A stretch of 38,792 nucleotides of DNA from Alphaproteobacteria bacterium (GTDB lineage: Bacteria; Pseudomonadota; Alphaproteobacteria; ATCC43930; CGMCC-115725), in NCBI GenBank assembly GCA_030042035.1, contig JASIAN010000290.1, positions 1 through 38,792 of the forward strand. Reading direction: 5' to 3'. Below the pieces are notes generated by a model. That model saw only the letters and a list, made by a program, of their open reading frames with translations, did not search any database and was not told the origin of the DNA. The translations under genes and the position numbers were made by a program. Positions 29,881 through 38,175 of the stretch are shown here, in pieces (the stretch's first letter is position 1; each line of letters opens with the position of its first letter).

Positions 29881-31221
29881 CTACGACGCCGCCTCCGTCG
29901 CCGCGAGCGGCGCGGTGCGTTTGGTGCCGATCCCCAACAGCGCGGTGCACGCCGCCGCGATCACCGCGAAGATGACGGCGCTGAGGAAGACGTGCCGCGG
30001 CGCCAGGCCGTGCGACAGCAGGAACCCGCCGAGCGGCGCCGCCGCGATGCCGCCAAGCCGCCCGACGCCCAGCGCCCAGCCGATGCCGCTGGTGCGCATG
30101 CGCGCCGGATAGATCGCGCCGCACGTCGCGTTCGAGCCGGTCTGGCTGCCAATGACCGTCGCCCCGGACAGGAAGACGATCAGCAGCAGCACAAGGTAGG
30201 GCATCGACGCCAAGGCCAACAGCGCGATGAACACGATGCCGAGCGCAAAATTGGCGGCCAACGCGCGCTGCGGACCAAAGCGGTCGATCAGGTAGCCGAG
30301 GTAGAACACGGCGGCGATCGCGCCGAGCGTCAGGAGGCTCGTCGCAAACACCGCCTCGGCCGGCGTCATGCCGGTCAGGTGCAGGATTTCCGGCAGCCAG
30401 AACACGAACAGAAACAGGTTCAAGAGGCTGCAGAAGAAGATGATCCACAACAGGATCGTGCGCAGCGCATACCCTTCGCCGAACAGCATCTTGATCGGGC
30501 TGCCGGCCGGCAGATCGACGGCATGCGCGACGCCGGTGTGCTCGATGTCGAGCCGCTGCAAGAGCGCCCGGTGGCGCGGCGCGAGGTCGCTCCGGGCGGC
30601 GAGGAAGCGCGGCGATTCCGGCAGCCAGATGGCCATGACCACGACCAGGACGAGCGGGAAGACGCCGCCGATGATGAAGATGATCGGCCAGCTGAAGCCG
30701 AGATGCAGCAGGTATGAGACGATGAGCCCACCGACAAAGCCGCCGAGCGGCGCGCCGGTAAACGTCACCATGATCAAAGTCGCGCGCAGCCGCGCCGGCG
30801 AATAGTCGCCGGTCAGCGCGGTCGTGCCGGTAAACCCGCCGGCGATGCCGGCGCCGGTAAAGAACCGCGTTACCGCAAGAAAGCCGATCGACGGCGAGAA
30901 GGCGCTCGCCAGCGAGGCGATGCCGAACAGCCCGATGCTGCCCATCAGCAAGGGCTTGCGGCCAAAGCGGTCGCCGAGCGGCCCGGAGATCAGGGCGCCG
31001 ACCAGAATGCCGACATTCGACCACAGGAACACCATGGCAAAGGCCGCCGGCTGCATGTGCCAGACATGGGTCAGCGACGGTACCGACCAGCCGATTGAGC
31101 CGACATCGTAGCCGTCACACATCTGCACCAGCGTACAGATCACGATAACCAGCAACTGCAGCGAACCGAGCCGCTGGTTCTCAAGTGCATGTTCGGCCGC
31201 CGATACCGAAGGCTCCACCAT
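29881..31221 (-). CDS. MFS transporter, aromatic acid:H+ symporter (AAHS) type, copy 2
   Basis: From MVEPSVSAAEHALENQRLGSLQLLVIVICTLVQMCDGYDVGSIGWSVPSLTHVWHM; obvious paralog of 28488..29846. Confidence 0.92.
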   Translation of the reverse strand: MVEPSVSAAEHALENQRLGSLQLLVIVICTLVQMCDGYDVGSIGWSVPSLTHVWHMQPAAFAMVFLWSNVGILVGALISGPLGDRFGRKPLLMGSIGLFGIASLASAFSPSIGFLAVTRFFTGAGIAGGFTGTTALTGDYSPARLRATLIMVTFTGAPLGGFVGGLIVSYLLHLGFSWPIIFIIGGVFPLVLVVVMAIWLPESPRFLAARSDLAPRHRALLQRLDIEHTGVAHAVDLPAGSPIKMLFGEGYALRTILLWIIFFCSLLNLFLFVFWLPEILHLTGMTPAEAVFATSLLTLGAIAAVFYLGYLIDRFGPQRALAANFALGIVFIALLALASMPYLVLLLIVFLSGATVIGSQTGSNATCGAIYPARMRTSGIGWALGVGRLGGIAAAPLGGFLLSHGLAPRHVFLSAVIFAVIAAACTALLGIGTKRTAPLAATEAAS

Positions 31222-31348
31222 TTCCTCTCTCCTGCCGACCAGGCGTCGTGCGCGCCCGCTTGGCGCCGATCTTGTTTTCCAATGTGTTGCATTTCGCCGT
31301 CGGGTGCGCAAGCCTGCGATCGGCCGCATCTGGCCCCGGAAGCCTGCG

Positions 31349-32476
31349 ATGACCCAGCGCCCGCCCGCCGAAATCGGCATGCCATTGGACGAGGTCGACA
31401 CCCCCGCCCTCGTCATCGATCTCGACGCATTCGAGCGCAATCTCGAGCGCCTCGCCGACCGCGTGCGCGACACCGGCGTTCGCCTCAGGCCGCATGCCAA
31501 GACGCACAAATGCCCGGTCATCGCGCTGCTGCAGATCGCGCGGGGAGCGGTCGGGGTCTGCGTGCAGAAGGTCGGCGAGGCCGAGGCGATGGTCTACGGC
31601 GGCGTCAAGGATGTGCTGGTCACCAATGAAATCGTCGGCCGCCCGAAATTGCGCCGCCTGATGGCGCTGGCGCACGTCGCGCAGGTCAGCGTCTGCGTCG
31701 ACGATCCGTTGCAGATCGCCGATCTCGACACCGCCGCCGCGGAGGCCGGCGTCAAGCGCCTGCCGGTCCTTGTCGAGATCAACATGGGCGGCAACCGCTG
31801 CGGCGTCGAGCCGGGCGCGCCGGCGCTCGAACTCGCGCGCCGCATCGGCGACTCGCGATACCTCGCGTTTGGCGGCCTCCAGGCCTATCATGGCTCGGCC
31901 CAGCATCTGCGCGGCTGGAACGAGCGGCGCGCGGCGATCGCCGGCGCCGCGCAGAAGGCGGCCGAAACCCGCGACCTCCTCGCCGCCAACGGGATTGCCT
32001 GCGGCACGATCACGGGGGCCGGCACCGGCACGTTCGAATTCGAGGCGGGAAGCGGCGTCTATACCGAGTTGCAATGCGGCTCCTACATCTTCATGGACGC
32101 CGATTACGGCCGCAATCTCGATGCGGGCGGCCAGCCCACCCGCGCCTTCGAGCCGTCGCTCTTCGTGTGGGCGACCGTCATGAGCCGGCCGGCCGAGGAG
32201 CGCGCGATCGTCGATGCCGGCCTCAAGGCGTTGGCCTTCGATTCCGGCCCGCCCTTGGTGTGGGACGAGCCGGCGGCGAGTTACGAGCGCGCCTCCGACG
32301 AGCACGGGCGCCTCGGCATCACGGCGGCGACCAATCGGCTGAAGCTCGGCGACAAGGTAAAGCTCGTGCCCGGCCACTGCGACCCGACCGTCAACCTCTA
32401 CGACTGGTACGTCGCGGTGCGCGGCGAGCGCGTCGAAGCGATCTGGCCGATCGCCGCGCGGGGGGCGCTGTACTAG
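31349..32476 (+). CDS. DSD1-family PLP-dependent aldolase (D-threonine / 3-hydroxyaspartate aldolase-like)
   Basis: MTQRPPAEIGMPLDEVDTPALVIDLDAFERNLERLADRVRDTGVRLRPHAKTHKCPVIALLQIARGAVGVCVQKVGEAEAMVYGGVKDVLVTNEIVG...GAGTGTFEFEAGSGVYTELQCGSYIFMDADYG...KLVPGHCDPTVNLYDWYV. Confidence 0.92.
   Translation: MTQRPPAEIGMPLDEVDTPALVIDLDAFERNLERLADRVRDTGVRLRPHAKTHKCPVIALLQIARGAVGVCVQKVGEAEAMVYGGVKDVLVTNEIVGRPKLRRLMALAHVAQVSVCVDDPLQIADLDTAAAEAGVKRLPVLVEINMGGNRCGVEPGAPALELARRIGDSRYLAFGGLQAYHGSAQHLRGWNERRAAIAGAAQKAAETRDLLAANGIACGTITGAGTGTFEFEAGSGVYTELQCGSYIFMDADYGRNLDAGGQPTRAFEPSLFVWATVMSRPAEERAIVDAGLKALAFDSGPPLVWDEPAASYERASDEHGRLGITAATNRLKLGDKVKLVPGHCDPTVNLYDWYVAVRGERVEAIWPIAARGALY
32418..32474 (+). repeat. 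57-bp direct repeat, copy 1 (3' end of the DSD1 aldolase ORF)
   Basis: tgcgcggcgagcgcgtcgaagcgatctggccgatcGccgcgcggggggcgctgtact; matches 33306..33362 at 56 of 57 positions. Confidence 0.97.
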
Positions 32477-32533
32477 CGGTGCGGCGGGGTGATTGTGACG
32501 GTGTGACTTCTGACGGTAAGGTCGCGGCGTACC

Positions 32534-32956
32534 ATGCTGGACAACTTTTTGCGGAGTCTTGCCTCGCTGCGCCTTACCGGCGGAATCTTTACAAAGACCA
32601 TATACCTGCTGATAGTGCTCGCATTTTCCGTCACTGTCATCGTTGCGGTCCTGCGTATCTGGTGGATAGCGCTGATCCTCATGATACTCTTGTTCGGGTT
32701 GGTGTTTTACGCAATGCGACGTTTATTCGATTTCACCGATAAATACCCCTTCGCCGCTGTAATGGAGGGTCCGGAGCTGCTGCGGCTGGAGGAGATACGA
32801 CAAGGTCAGAAGGGACAGGAAGATTTGCCACTATCGCCTCCAACAATCGAACATGAAGCGCCGCCAATTCCAGAAAACGAAATCACCACTCCTGACGCGC
32901 AACCGCAGCTGAGTATTGAGATCGATCAGGGTTCTCCCAAAGACCAGGAACTTTAG
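32534..32956 (+). CDS. Hypothetical 2-TM membrane protein with Pro/Glu-rich cytoplasmic tail
   Basis: 140 aa; hydrophobic IFTKTIYLLIVLAFSVTVIVAVLRIWWIALILMILLFGLVFYAM, then RRLFDFTDKYPFAAVMEGPELLRLEEIRQGQKG and tail PPTIEHEAPPIPENEITT. Confidence 0.75.
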   Translation: MLDNFLRSLASLRLTGGIFTKTIYLLIVLAFSVTVIVAVLRIWWIALILMILLFGLVFYAMRRLFDFTDKYPFAAVMEGPELLRLEEIRQGQKGQEDLPLSPPTIEHEAPPIPENEITTPDAQPQLSIEIDQGSPKDQEL

Positions 32957-32957
32957 A

Positions 32958-33260
32958 ATGTCCGCAGCCGAATTCTACACCATCTATATCGATCGGGATC
33001 CAGACGTGGCTTACGACGATGTGAAGAAAGTAATGGATCTCGCGCTCCATTGGTACAGAATAACATCGAGATATTGGATTGTTTATACCACAGGCGATTC
33101 GGAGAAGTGGTATGGACGACTGAAAAAATTTGTTACGAATTCCGGTAACCTCTTTATTTGTAGGCTCGACATAGCGGAGCGCCAAGGCTGGATGAGCGAA
33201 GACTTCTGGAATTGGCTCCGCGAGCGCGAGCGGTCACGGGAAGCCCGCCAGATCTCATAA
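32958..33260 (+). CDS. Hypothetical ~100 aa protein, possibly Cas2/SinR-like ferredoxin fold
   Basis: MSAAEFYTIYIDRDPDVAYDDVKKVMDLALHWYRITSRYWIVYTTGDSEKWYGRLKKFVTNSGNLFICRLDIAERQGWMSEDFWNWLRERER; the sWIV...s...y..L......LF...L.....W....WL layout is reminiscent of SinR/Cas2-like small proteins. Confidence 0.65.
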   Translation: MSAAEFYTIYIDRDPDVAYDDVKKVMDLALHWYRITSRYWIVYTTGDSEKWYGRLKKFVTNSGNLFICRLDIAERQGWMSEDFWNWLRERERSREARQIS

Positions 33261-33305
33261 TGAAGGGGAAAGAAAGAAAACAAGCGGTGTTGACTTCTTG
33301 CGGCA

Positions 33306-33362
33306 TGCGCGGCGAGCGCGTCGAAGCGATCTGGCCGATCACCGCGCGGGGGGCGCTGTACT
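33306..33362 (+). repeat. 57-bp direct repeat, copy 2 (orphan 3' end of aldolase gene)
   Basis: atgcgcggcgagcg...ctgtactga still reads M-RGERVEAIWPITARGALY-stop, versus VRGERVEAIWPIAARGALY-stop in copy 1. Confidence 0.97.
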
Positions 33363-33384
33363 GATTTGCGAACGGACGACCACG

Positions 33385-34284
33385 ATGCTCGAGTTGCGAC
33401 AGCTGCATCCGACCTTGGCCCGCGAAGTCAGGGGCCTGCGCTTGTGGGAGCCGCTTGACGGCAGCACGCTCGCCGAGCTGCGCGCGCTTTATGCGCAGTA
33501 TGGCGTCGTCGTGTTTCGCCGCCAGGCGCTGAGCGAAGCGGAGCTTTCCGCGTTCTGCGCGCTGTTCGGGGCGCTGGAGCGCACGGTGCGCGGCGACTGG
33601 GCGTCGCCCGCGACGCCCGAGGTGACGGTGCTCTCCAATCTGAGAGACGGGCTCGGCCGGCCGATCGGCGGGCTCGGCGACGGCGAATTGCAATGGCATT
33701 CCGACCAGTCGTACATGCTGGAGCCGGCGACCGGCGCGGCGCTCTATGCGCTCGAACTGCCGCAAGCGGGCGGCGCGACATTCTGGGTCGATCTGCGCGC
33801 CGCCTATGGGGGCCTGCCGCGCCGGCTGCGGGCGGCGGTCGCCGGCAAGCGCGGCATCTTCGATTATACAAAGCGGCTCGGCGGTTACGGCCGCGACGCC
33901 GACCGGCAGATTTCCGAAGAGGCGCGGCGCCTGACGCCGCCCGTCACGCACGCGCTGGTGCGCGCCCATCCGGAGACCGGCGACCGCTCGCTCTATCTCG
34001 ATACGACGACGACAGTCGGCATCGACTACATGGATACGGCCTCGGGCCTCGCGCTGCTCGACGAGATTTACGGCTGCGCGACGAGCGACGAATTCGTCTA
34101 CGCCCACCAATGGCAGGTCGGCGATGTCGTGTTGTGGGACAATGGCTATACGATGCACCGCCGCACCGCCTTCGACCCCGCCGCGCGGCGCCTCATGAAA
34201 CGGATGACGATGCGGCTCGACCGCCGTCGCCACGTGATGCCCGACGGCCGGCTCGCCCAGTCGGAGATCGGCATGCCGATCTGA
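33385..34284 (+). CDS. TauD/TfdA-family Fe(II)/2-oxoglutarate-dependent dioxygenase
   Basis: MLELRQLHPTLAREVRGLRLWEPLDGSTLAELRALYAQYGVVVFRRQALS..., LQWHSDQSYM (HxD), LWDNGYTMHRRTAFDPAARRLMKRMTMR (distal His/Arg). Confidence 0.9.
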   Translation: MLELRQLHPTLAREVRGLRLWEPLDGSTLAELRALYAQYGVVVFRRQALSEAELSAFCALFGALERTVRGDWASPATPEVTVLSNLRDGLGRPIGGLGDGELQWHSDQSYMLEPATGAALYALELPQAGGATFWVDLRAAYGGLPRRLRAAVAGKRGIFDYTKRLGGYGRDADRQISEEARRLTPPVTHALVRAHPETGDRSLYLDTTTTVGIDYMDTASGLALLDEIYGCATSDEFVYAHQWQVGDVVLWDNGYTMHRRTAFDPAARRLMKRMTMRLDRRRHVMPDGRLAQSEIGMPI

Positions 34285-34378
34285 CCGGCCGGCGATGTTC
34301 GCCGCCGCGCGCCGGCGGCGGGTTGACGCCGCCGCGGCTTCGGCCGATCGTGGCGGCACATCCGGATGGAGGGCCGCC

Positions 34379-35530
34379 ATGAAGGTCGGGATCGCGCTCA
34401 ACATGCTGTGCCAGCCGGGCCGCTCGGACGCCTCGGTCGTCGGCGAGCATCTGGCATTGGGCGACCTCGCCGAGCCGCTCGGCTTCGATTCGCTGTTTGC
34501 GCTCGAACACCATTTCACCGGCTATGCGATGTCGCCCGCGCCGACAGAGCTCCTCGCCTATTTCGCCGGCCGCACCCGCCGCATCCATCTCGGCACCGCG
34601 GTCATCGTCTTGCCGTGGCACGATCCGGTGCGGGTTGCCGAACAGATCGCGCTGTTGGATGTATTGTGCGGCGGGCGGTGCCTCTTCGGCTTTGGCCGCG
34701 GCGCCGCCAGCGTCGAGTACGAGGGCTTCCGTATTCCGATGGGCGAGGCACGGCCGCGCTTTGTCGAGGTGGCAAAGATCATCGTTGCGGCCCTCGCGAG
34801 CGACAGCTTCGACTATGACGGCGAGTTCTTTCACATCCCGCGCACGGCGATCCGGCCGCGGCCGATCTCGCATCCCGAGCGACGCTTTTATGCCTCGGCG
34901 GTCAGCCCTGATTCGGCCGAGATCATGGCTCGGCTCGGCTTCGGCGTGTTGATGGTCATGCAGAACGAATGGCCGAAAGCGGCGGAAAGCATCATGGAAT
35001 ACCGCCGCATCGCGACCGCCGCCGGGCACCGGCCGCGGCCGCCCATTATCCTGACCAATGTGTGCTGCGCCGACAGCCGCAGCGAGGCGCACGACCGCGC
35101 CGTCCGCTATCTCGGCGAGAAATGGCAGTCGATCGACGACCACTACCATTTCTCCGACGGCCATCTCGCGACGGTCAAAGGCTACGAGAGCTACGGCAAG
35201 ATGGCCAAGACCTACGCCAAGATCAGCGACAGCGCCGAGCAGCGGCAGAAGGCGACCGATTTTTATGTGAAGATCCAAATCGTCGGGACGCCGCGTGATT
35301 GCCTCGAACAGATCGGCGAATTGCAGCGATTGACGGGCCTCGACCATCTCGTCACCGAATTCTCGTTTGGCGCGATGCCGCACAACGAGGCCGAAGTCAA
35401 CATGCGCCTGTTCGCCGACCGCGTACTGCCGATCCTGCAGCGCGACCCGGCCTTTGCCGGCGGCGGTGCGCCCGATCTCGCGCCGCGCCCGCCAGAGGCG
35501 GTGCGGGAGAATCTGTTCGCCCCGGCATAA
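34379..35530 (+). CDS. LLM class flavin-dependent oxidoreductase
   Basis: MKVGIALNMLCQPGRSDASVVGEHLALGDLAEPLGFDSLFALEHHFTGYAMSPAPTELLAYFAGRTRRIHLGTAVIVLPWHDPVRVAEQIALLDVLCGGRCLFGFGRG. Confidence 0.92.
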   Translation: MKVGIALNMLCQPGRSDASVVGEHLALGDLAEPLGFDSLFALEHHFTGYAMSPAPTELLAYFAGRTRRIHLGTAVIVLPWHDPVRVAEQIALLDVLCGGRCLFGFGRGAASVEYEGFRIPMGEARPRFVEVAKIIVAALASDSFDYDGEFFHIPRTAIRPRPISHPERRFYASAVSPDSAEIMARLGFGVLMVMQNEWPKAAESIMEYRRIATAAGHRPRPPIILTNVCCADSRSEAHDRAVRYLGEKWQSIDDHYHFSDGHLATVKGYESYGKMAKTYAKISDSAEQRQKATDFYVKIQIVGTPRDCLEQIGELQRLTGLDHLVTEFSFGAMPHNEAEVNMRLFADRVLPILQRDPAFAGGGAPDLAPRPPEAVRENLFAPA

Positions 35531-35550
35531 AGGATGCTGGCGGCCGGCGC

Positions 35551-35690
35551 CCCCTCACGCTGTCCCTCTCCCCGTTTACGGGGAGAGGGAACCGTGTTGG
35601 AAGCACACGAAAACCGGTTGATCGCGTTGCTGTGGCGGCGCCGCAATTCTCCCTCGCCCCGCGCAGCGGGGAGAGGGCCGGGGTGAGGGG
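35551..35690. repeat. Intergenic palindromic repeat (family D, CCCTCTCCCC...GGGGAGAGGG type)
   Basis: cccctcac...TCCCTCTCCCCgtttacGGGGAGAGGGA (35563-35590) and CCCTCgCCCCgcgcagcGGGGAGAGGG (35651-35677)...gtgagggg; outer ends cccctcac/gtgagggg are also complementary. Confidence 0.8.
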
Positions 35691-36474
35691 CAATGGCGCC
35701 GGCGAGGCGTTTCTCGCCGATACGCCGGTGTTGCGCGGCCACGCCGGCACGCAGCCGGATTTGTACCTCGCTTGGAACGCAGCGGCGCGCGCCGCTGCCG
35801 TCATCGATGTCGTTGTGCATCTGCACGGGTTTTCGCAGCAAGGCGGTGCGATGCCGCTCGCCGAAAAGGTCGGGAAGAGCGGCCTCACCCTCGCCGGTCG
35901 CGCGCGCCCGACGCTGGCGCTGATGCCGCGCGGCAACTGGATCCGTCATACCTGGTACGATTTTCCGGCACTCTTCGACGGCGGCCTCGACCGTCTCGTC
36001 GAGTACGCCGTCGCGCATTTCGGCGACGGCCGCGGCCTCGCGGTCGATCGGCTGATCGTGACGGCACATTCCGGCGGCGGCATGGCGGCGATCGACGCCG
36101 TTGCCGGCGCCGGCCGGCCGCCCGATGAGGTGCACATCTTCGATGGGCTTTACGGCCGCGACCCGGCGCAGGGCGACCCGCTCGGCGGCATCGACATCAT
36201 GGATCGCTGGCTCGCGGCGCGCCTTACTGCCGAGCCGGCGCGCCCCGGCGCGCTGCGCGTCGTCTATATCGAGCGGCAGACCGGTGAGTTCTCTCGCGCG
36301 GTCGAGTGCCGCATCGCGGCGCGCCTCGCGGCGCTCGAACCCGGCCTCGCGGCTGCCATTGCGCCGCGCTACCGGGTCGAGCGGTCGGGCGTGCCGCATG
36401 CCTATGTCGCGGCGGTGTGCGGTCCGGTGCTGCTCGCCGATCCCTCCGCCGATATCGACTGGTCGCAGGTGTGA
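35683..36474 (+). CDS. Alpha/beta-hydrolase-like hypothetical protein
   Basis: Frame of ORF 35299..36474; body [17 protein letters not shown]...[22 protein letters not shown]...[12 protein letters not shown]. Start uncertain (GTG 35683 or GTG 35728). Confidence 0.65.
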   Translation: MRGNGAGEAFLADTPVLRGHAGTQPDLYLAWNAAARAAAVIDVVVHLHGFSQQGGAMPLAEKVGKSGLTLAGRARPTLALMPRGNWIRHTWYDFPALFDGGLDRLVEYAVAHFGDGRGLAVDRLIVTAHSGGGMAAIDAVAGAGRPPDEVHIFDGLYGRDPAQGDPLGGIDIMDRWLAARLTAEPARPGALRVVYIERQTGEFSRAVECRIAARLAALEPGLAAAIAPRYRVERSGVPHAYVAAVCGPVLLADPSADIDWSQV

Positions 36475-37316
36475 GCACCGCGGCGCCAGAGCTGCCGCCG
36501 CTGCGCGAGGTCATCGCCCGGTACGGCATCGCGGCGAAGAAGAGCCTCGGGCAGAATTTCATCCTCGATCAGAACCTCGTGCGGCGCATCGCGCGCGCCG
36601 CCGCGCCGCTCGCCGGCCATGACGCGATCGAGATCGGCGCCGGCCCCGGCGGGTTGACGCGGGCGCTGCTCGGCGAAGGGGCGCGGCGGGTCGTCGCGAT
36701 CGAGCGCGACCCGCGCGCTCTCGCCGCGCTTGCCGAACTGGCGGCGCACTATCCCGGCCGGCTCACTGTCGTCGCTGGCGATGCGCTGGCGCTCGACCCG
36801 GCCGAGCTGACCGCGCCGCCGCGCGTCATCGTCGCCAATTTGCCCTACAACATCGCGACCGCACTCCTGTTGCGCTGGCTCGACCGCATCACGGCGTATG
36901 AGCGGCTGGTGCTGATGTTCCAGCGCGAGGTCGCGCTGCGGCTCATCGCGGCGCCGCGCGAGGCTGCCTACGGCCGGCTGTCGGTGCTCGTGCAGTGGCT
37001 GTGCGAGGTCAGGATCCTATTCGATGTGGCGCCGTCCGCCTTTGTGCCGCGGCCGAAGGTGACGTCCAGCATCGTGCTGCTGCAGCCGCGCGCCGAGCCG
37101 CTGGCGCCGGCGTCGAAGGCGATGCTGGAGCGGGTGACCGCGGCGGCCTTCGGGCAGCGCCGCAAGATGCTGCGCACGAGCCTAAAGACGCTGGGCCTCG
37201 CCGTCGCGCCGCTGCTCGCCGCCGCCGGCATCGCGCCGACCGCGCGCGCCGAGGAACTGCCGGTCGCCGCCTTCTGCGCGCTGGCCCGCGCCGCCGCGGC
37301 CATCGAGCGCGGGTAA
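36471..37316 (+). CDS. rsmA: 16S rRNA (adenine(1518)-N6/adenine(1519)-N6)-dimethyltransferase
   Basis: GTG start; [110 protein letters not shown]. Confidence 0.96.
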   Translation: MSTAAPELPPLREVIARYGIAAKKSLGQNFILDQNLVRRIARAAAPLAGHDAIEIGAGPGGLTRALLGEGARRVVAIERDPRALAALAELAAHYPGRLTVVAGDALALDPAELTAPPRVIVANLPYNIATALLLRWLDRITAYERLVLMFQREVALRLIAAPREAAYGRLSVLVQWLCEVRILFDVAPSAFVPRPKVTSSIVLLQPRAEPLAPASKAMLERVTAAAFGQRRKMLRTSLKTLGLAVAPLLAAAGIAPTARAEELPVAAFCALARAAAAIERG

Positions 37317-37330
37317 TCCCCGTGGCTTCC

Positions 37331-38038
37331 TCAGTTGAGGTTGTGCGTGACGAGCAGGTCAGTGGCGTCGAAATAACCGGTCCACGGGTAGCCCATCCAC
37401 ACCGTGACGCCGTCGAACTGCTGCGCCAGCGGCTGAAACGGCGAGAGGATCGTGTAGTCGGTCGAGCCCGACGCACCGCTCCCGATTAGCGCGATGTGCG
37501 CCGTCGCCGGCGAGGCCGCGGTGTTCAATGTCACAATCACGTCGAATGGTTGATTGCGCGGAAACGTGCCGAATTTGGTGGCATCGTTATCGTCGAGGCG
37601 GATCATGTTGTCGGTGGTGAAGTCGAGATGCAGGAAATTCGTCAGATCGCCCGGCTGCAGCCCGACCGGATCGAACGAGATCGTCGCGAGACCGCTGCCG
37701 GAGGGCATGAACATCGCGCACAGAAACGTGTATTGGCCGGGACCGCGAAATGCCGACAAAGTTCCCAGCATGCCGGCGATCTGCACCTTATTGTTCGCGC
37801 GGCCGATCTGCACCCATCTGGTGGTGGTTGGGTCGACTCCGGCGGCGACGACAACGCTGCCGGGCGGGCCGAACACCCCGGCGGTCCCGACCGGCTGGGC
37901 GGGAGCCGGCGGCTGCCCCGGCGGCGTCGCGTTGAAGTTCGTTTCAAATAGCGTTTCCGCGTTGCAGCCGGCCAGCAACGTCAGGCTGATAGCCAGCAGC
38001 GAGCGGCGGATCGTCTGTGCTAGGCGGGCGGTCGGCAT
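37331..38038 (-). CDS. Hypothetical lipoprotein
   Basis: MPTARLAQTIRRSLLAISLTLLAGCNAETLFETNFNATPPGQPPAPAQP: lipobox LLAGC, beta-rich remainder. Confidence 0.75.
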   Translation of the reverse strand: MPTARLAQTIRRSLLAISLTLLAGCNAETLFETNFNATPPGQPPAPAQPVGTAGVFGPPGSVVVAAGVDPTTTRWVQIGRANNKVQIAGMLGTLSAFRGPGQYTFLCAMFMPSGSGLATISFDPVGLQPGDLTNFLHLDFTTDNMIRLDDNDATKFGTFPRNQPFDVIVTLNTAASPATAHIALIGSGASGSTDYTILSPFQPLAQQFDGVTVWMGYPWTGYFDATDLLVTHNLN

Positions 38039-38175
38039 GATCGATCTCCCTCTTCGCGATTTTGGTATTGAACTTCTTTTACCACGGGGTGCTTCCACCC
38101 GTACCGGCGATCGTGTTGAATGCCGGCAAGCTCGCAGCGCCGGAGCCGCTGCGTGTCGGCACAATGGAGGGCGCA

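Larger units (their letters stand above)
32475..33305. mobile_element. Putative integrated two-gene cassette flanked by direct repeats
   Basis: Interval between the two 57-bp repeats; hand count gives about 42% GC over 33061-33180 versus about 78% in flanking 33781-33840; encodes two ORFs unlike the surrounding pathway. No transposase or integrase visible. Confidence 0.5.

Noticed and set aside
35551-35690. Possible CRISPR-like or direct-repeat array from the repeated gggagaggg motifs
   Set aside because: Only two palindromic units facing each other and no regular spacers; better explained as an intergenic REP-like element.
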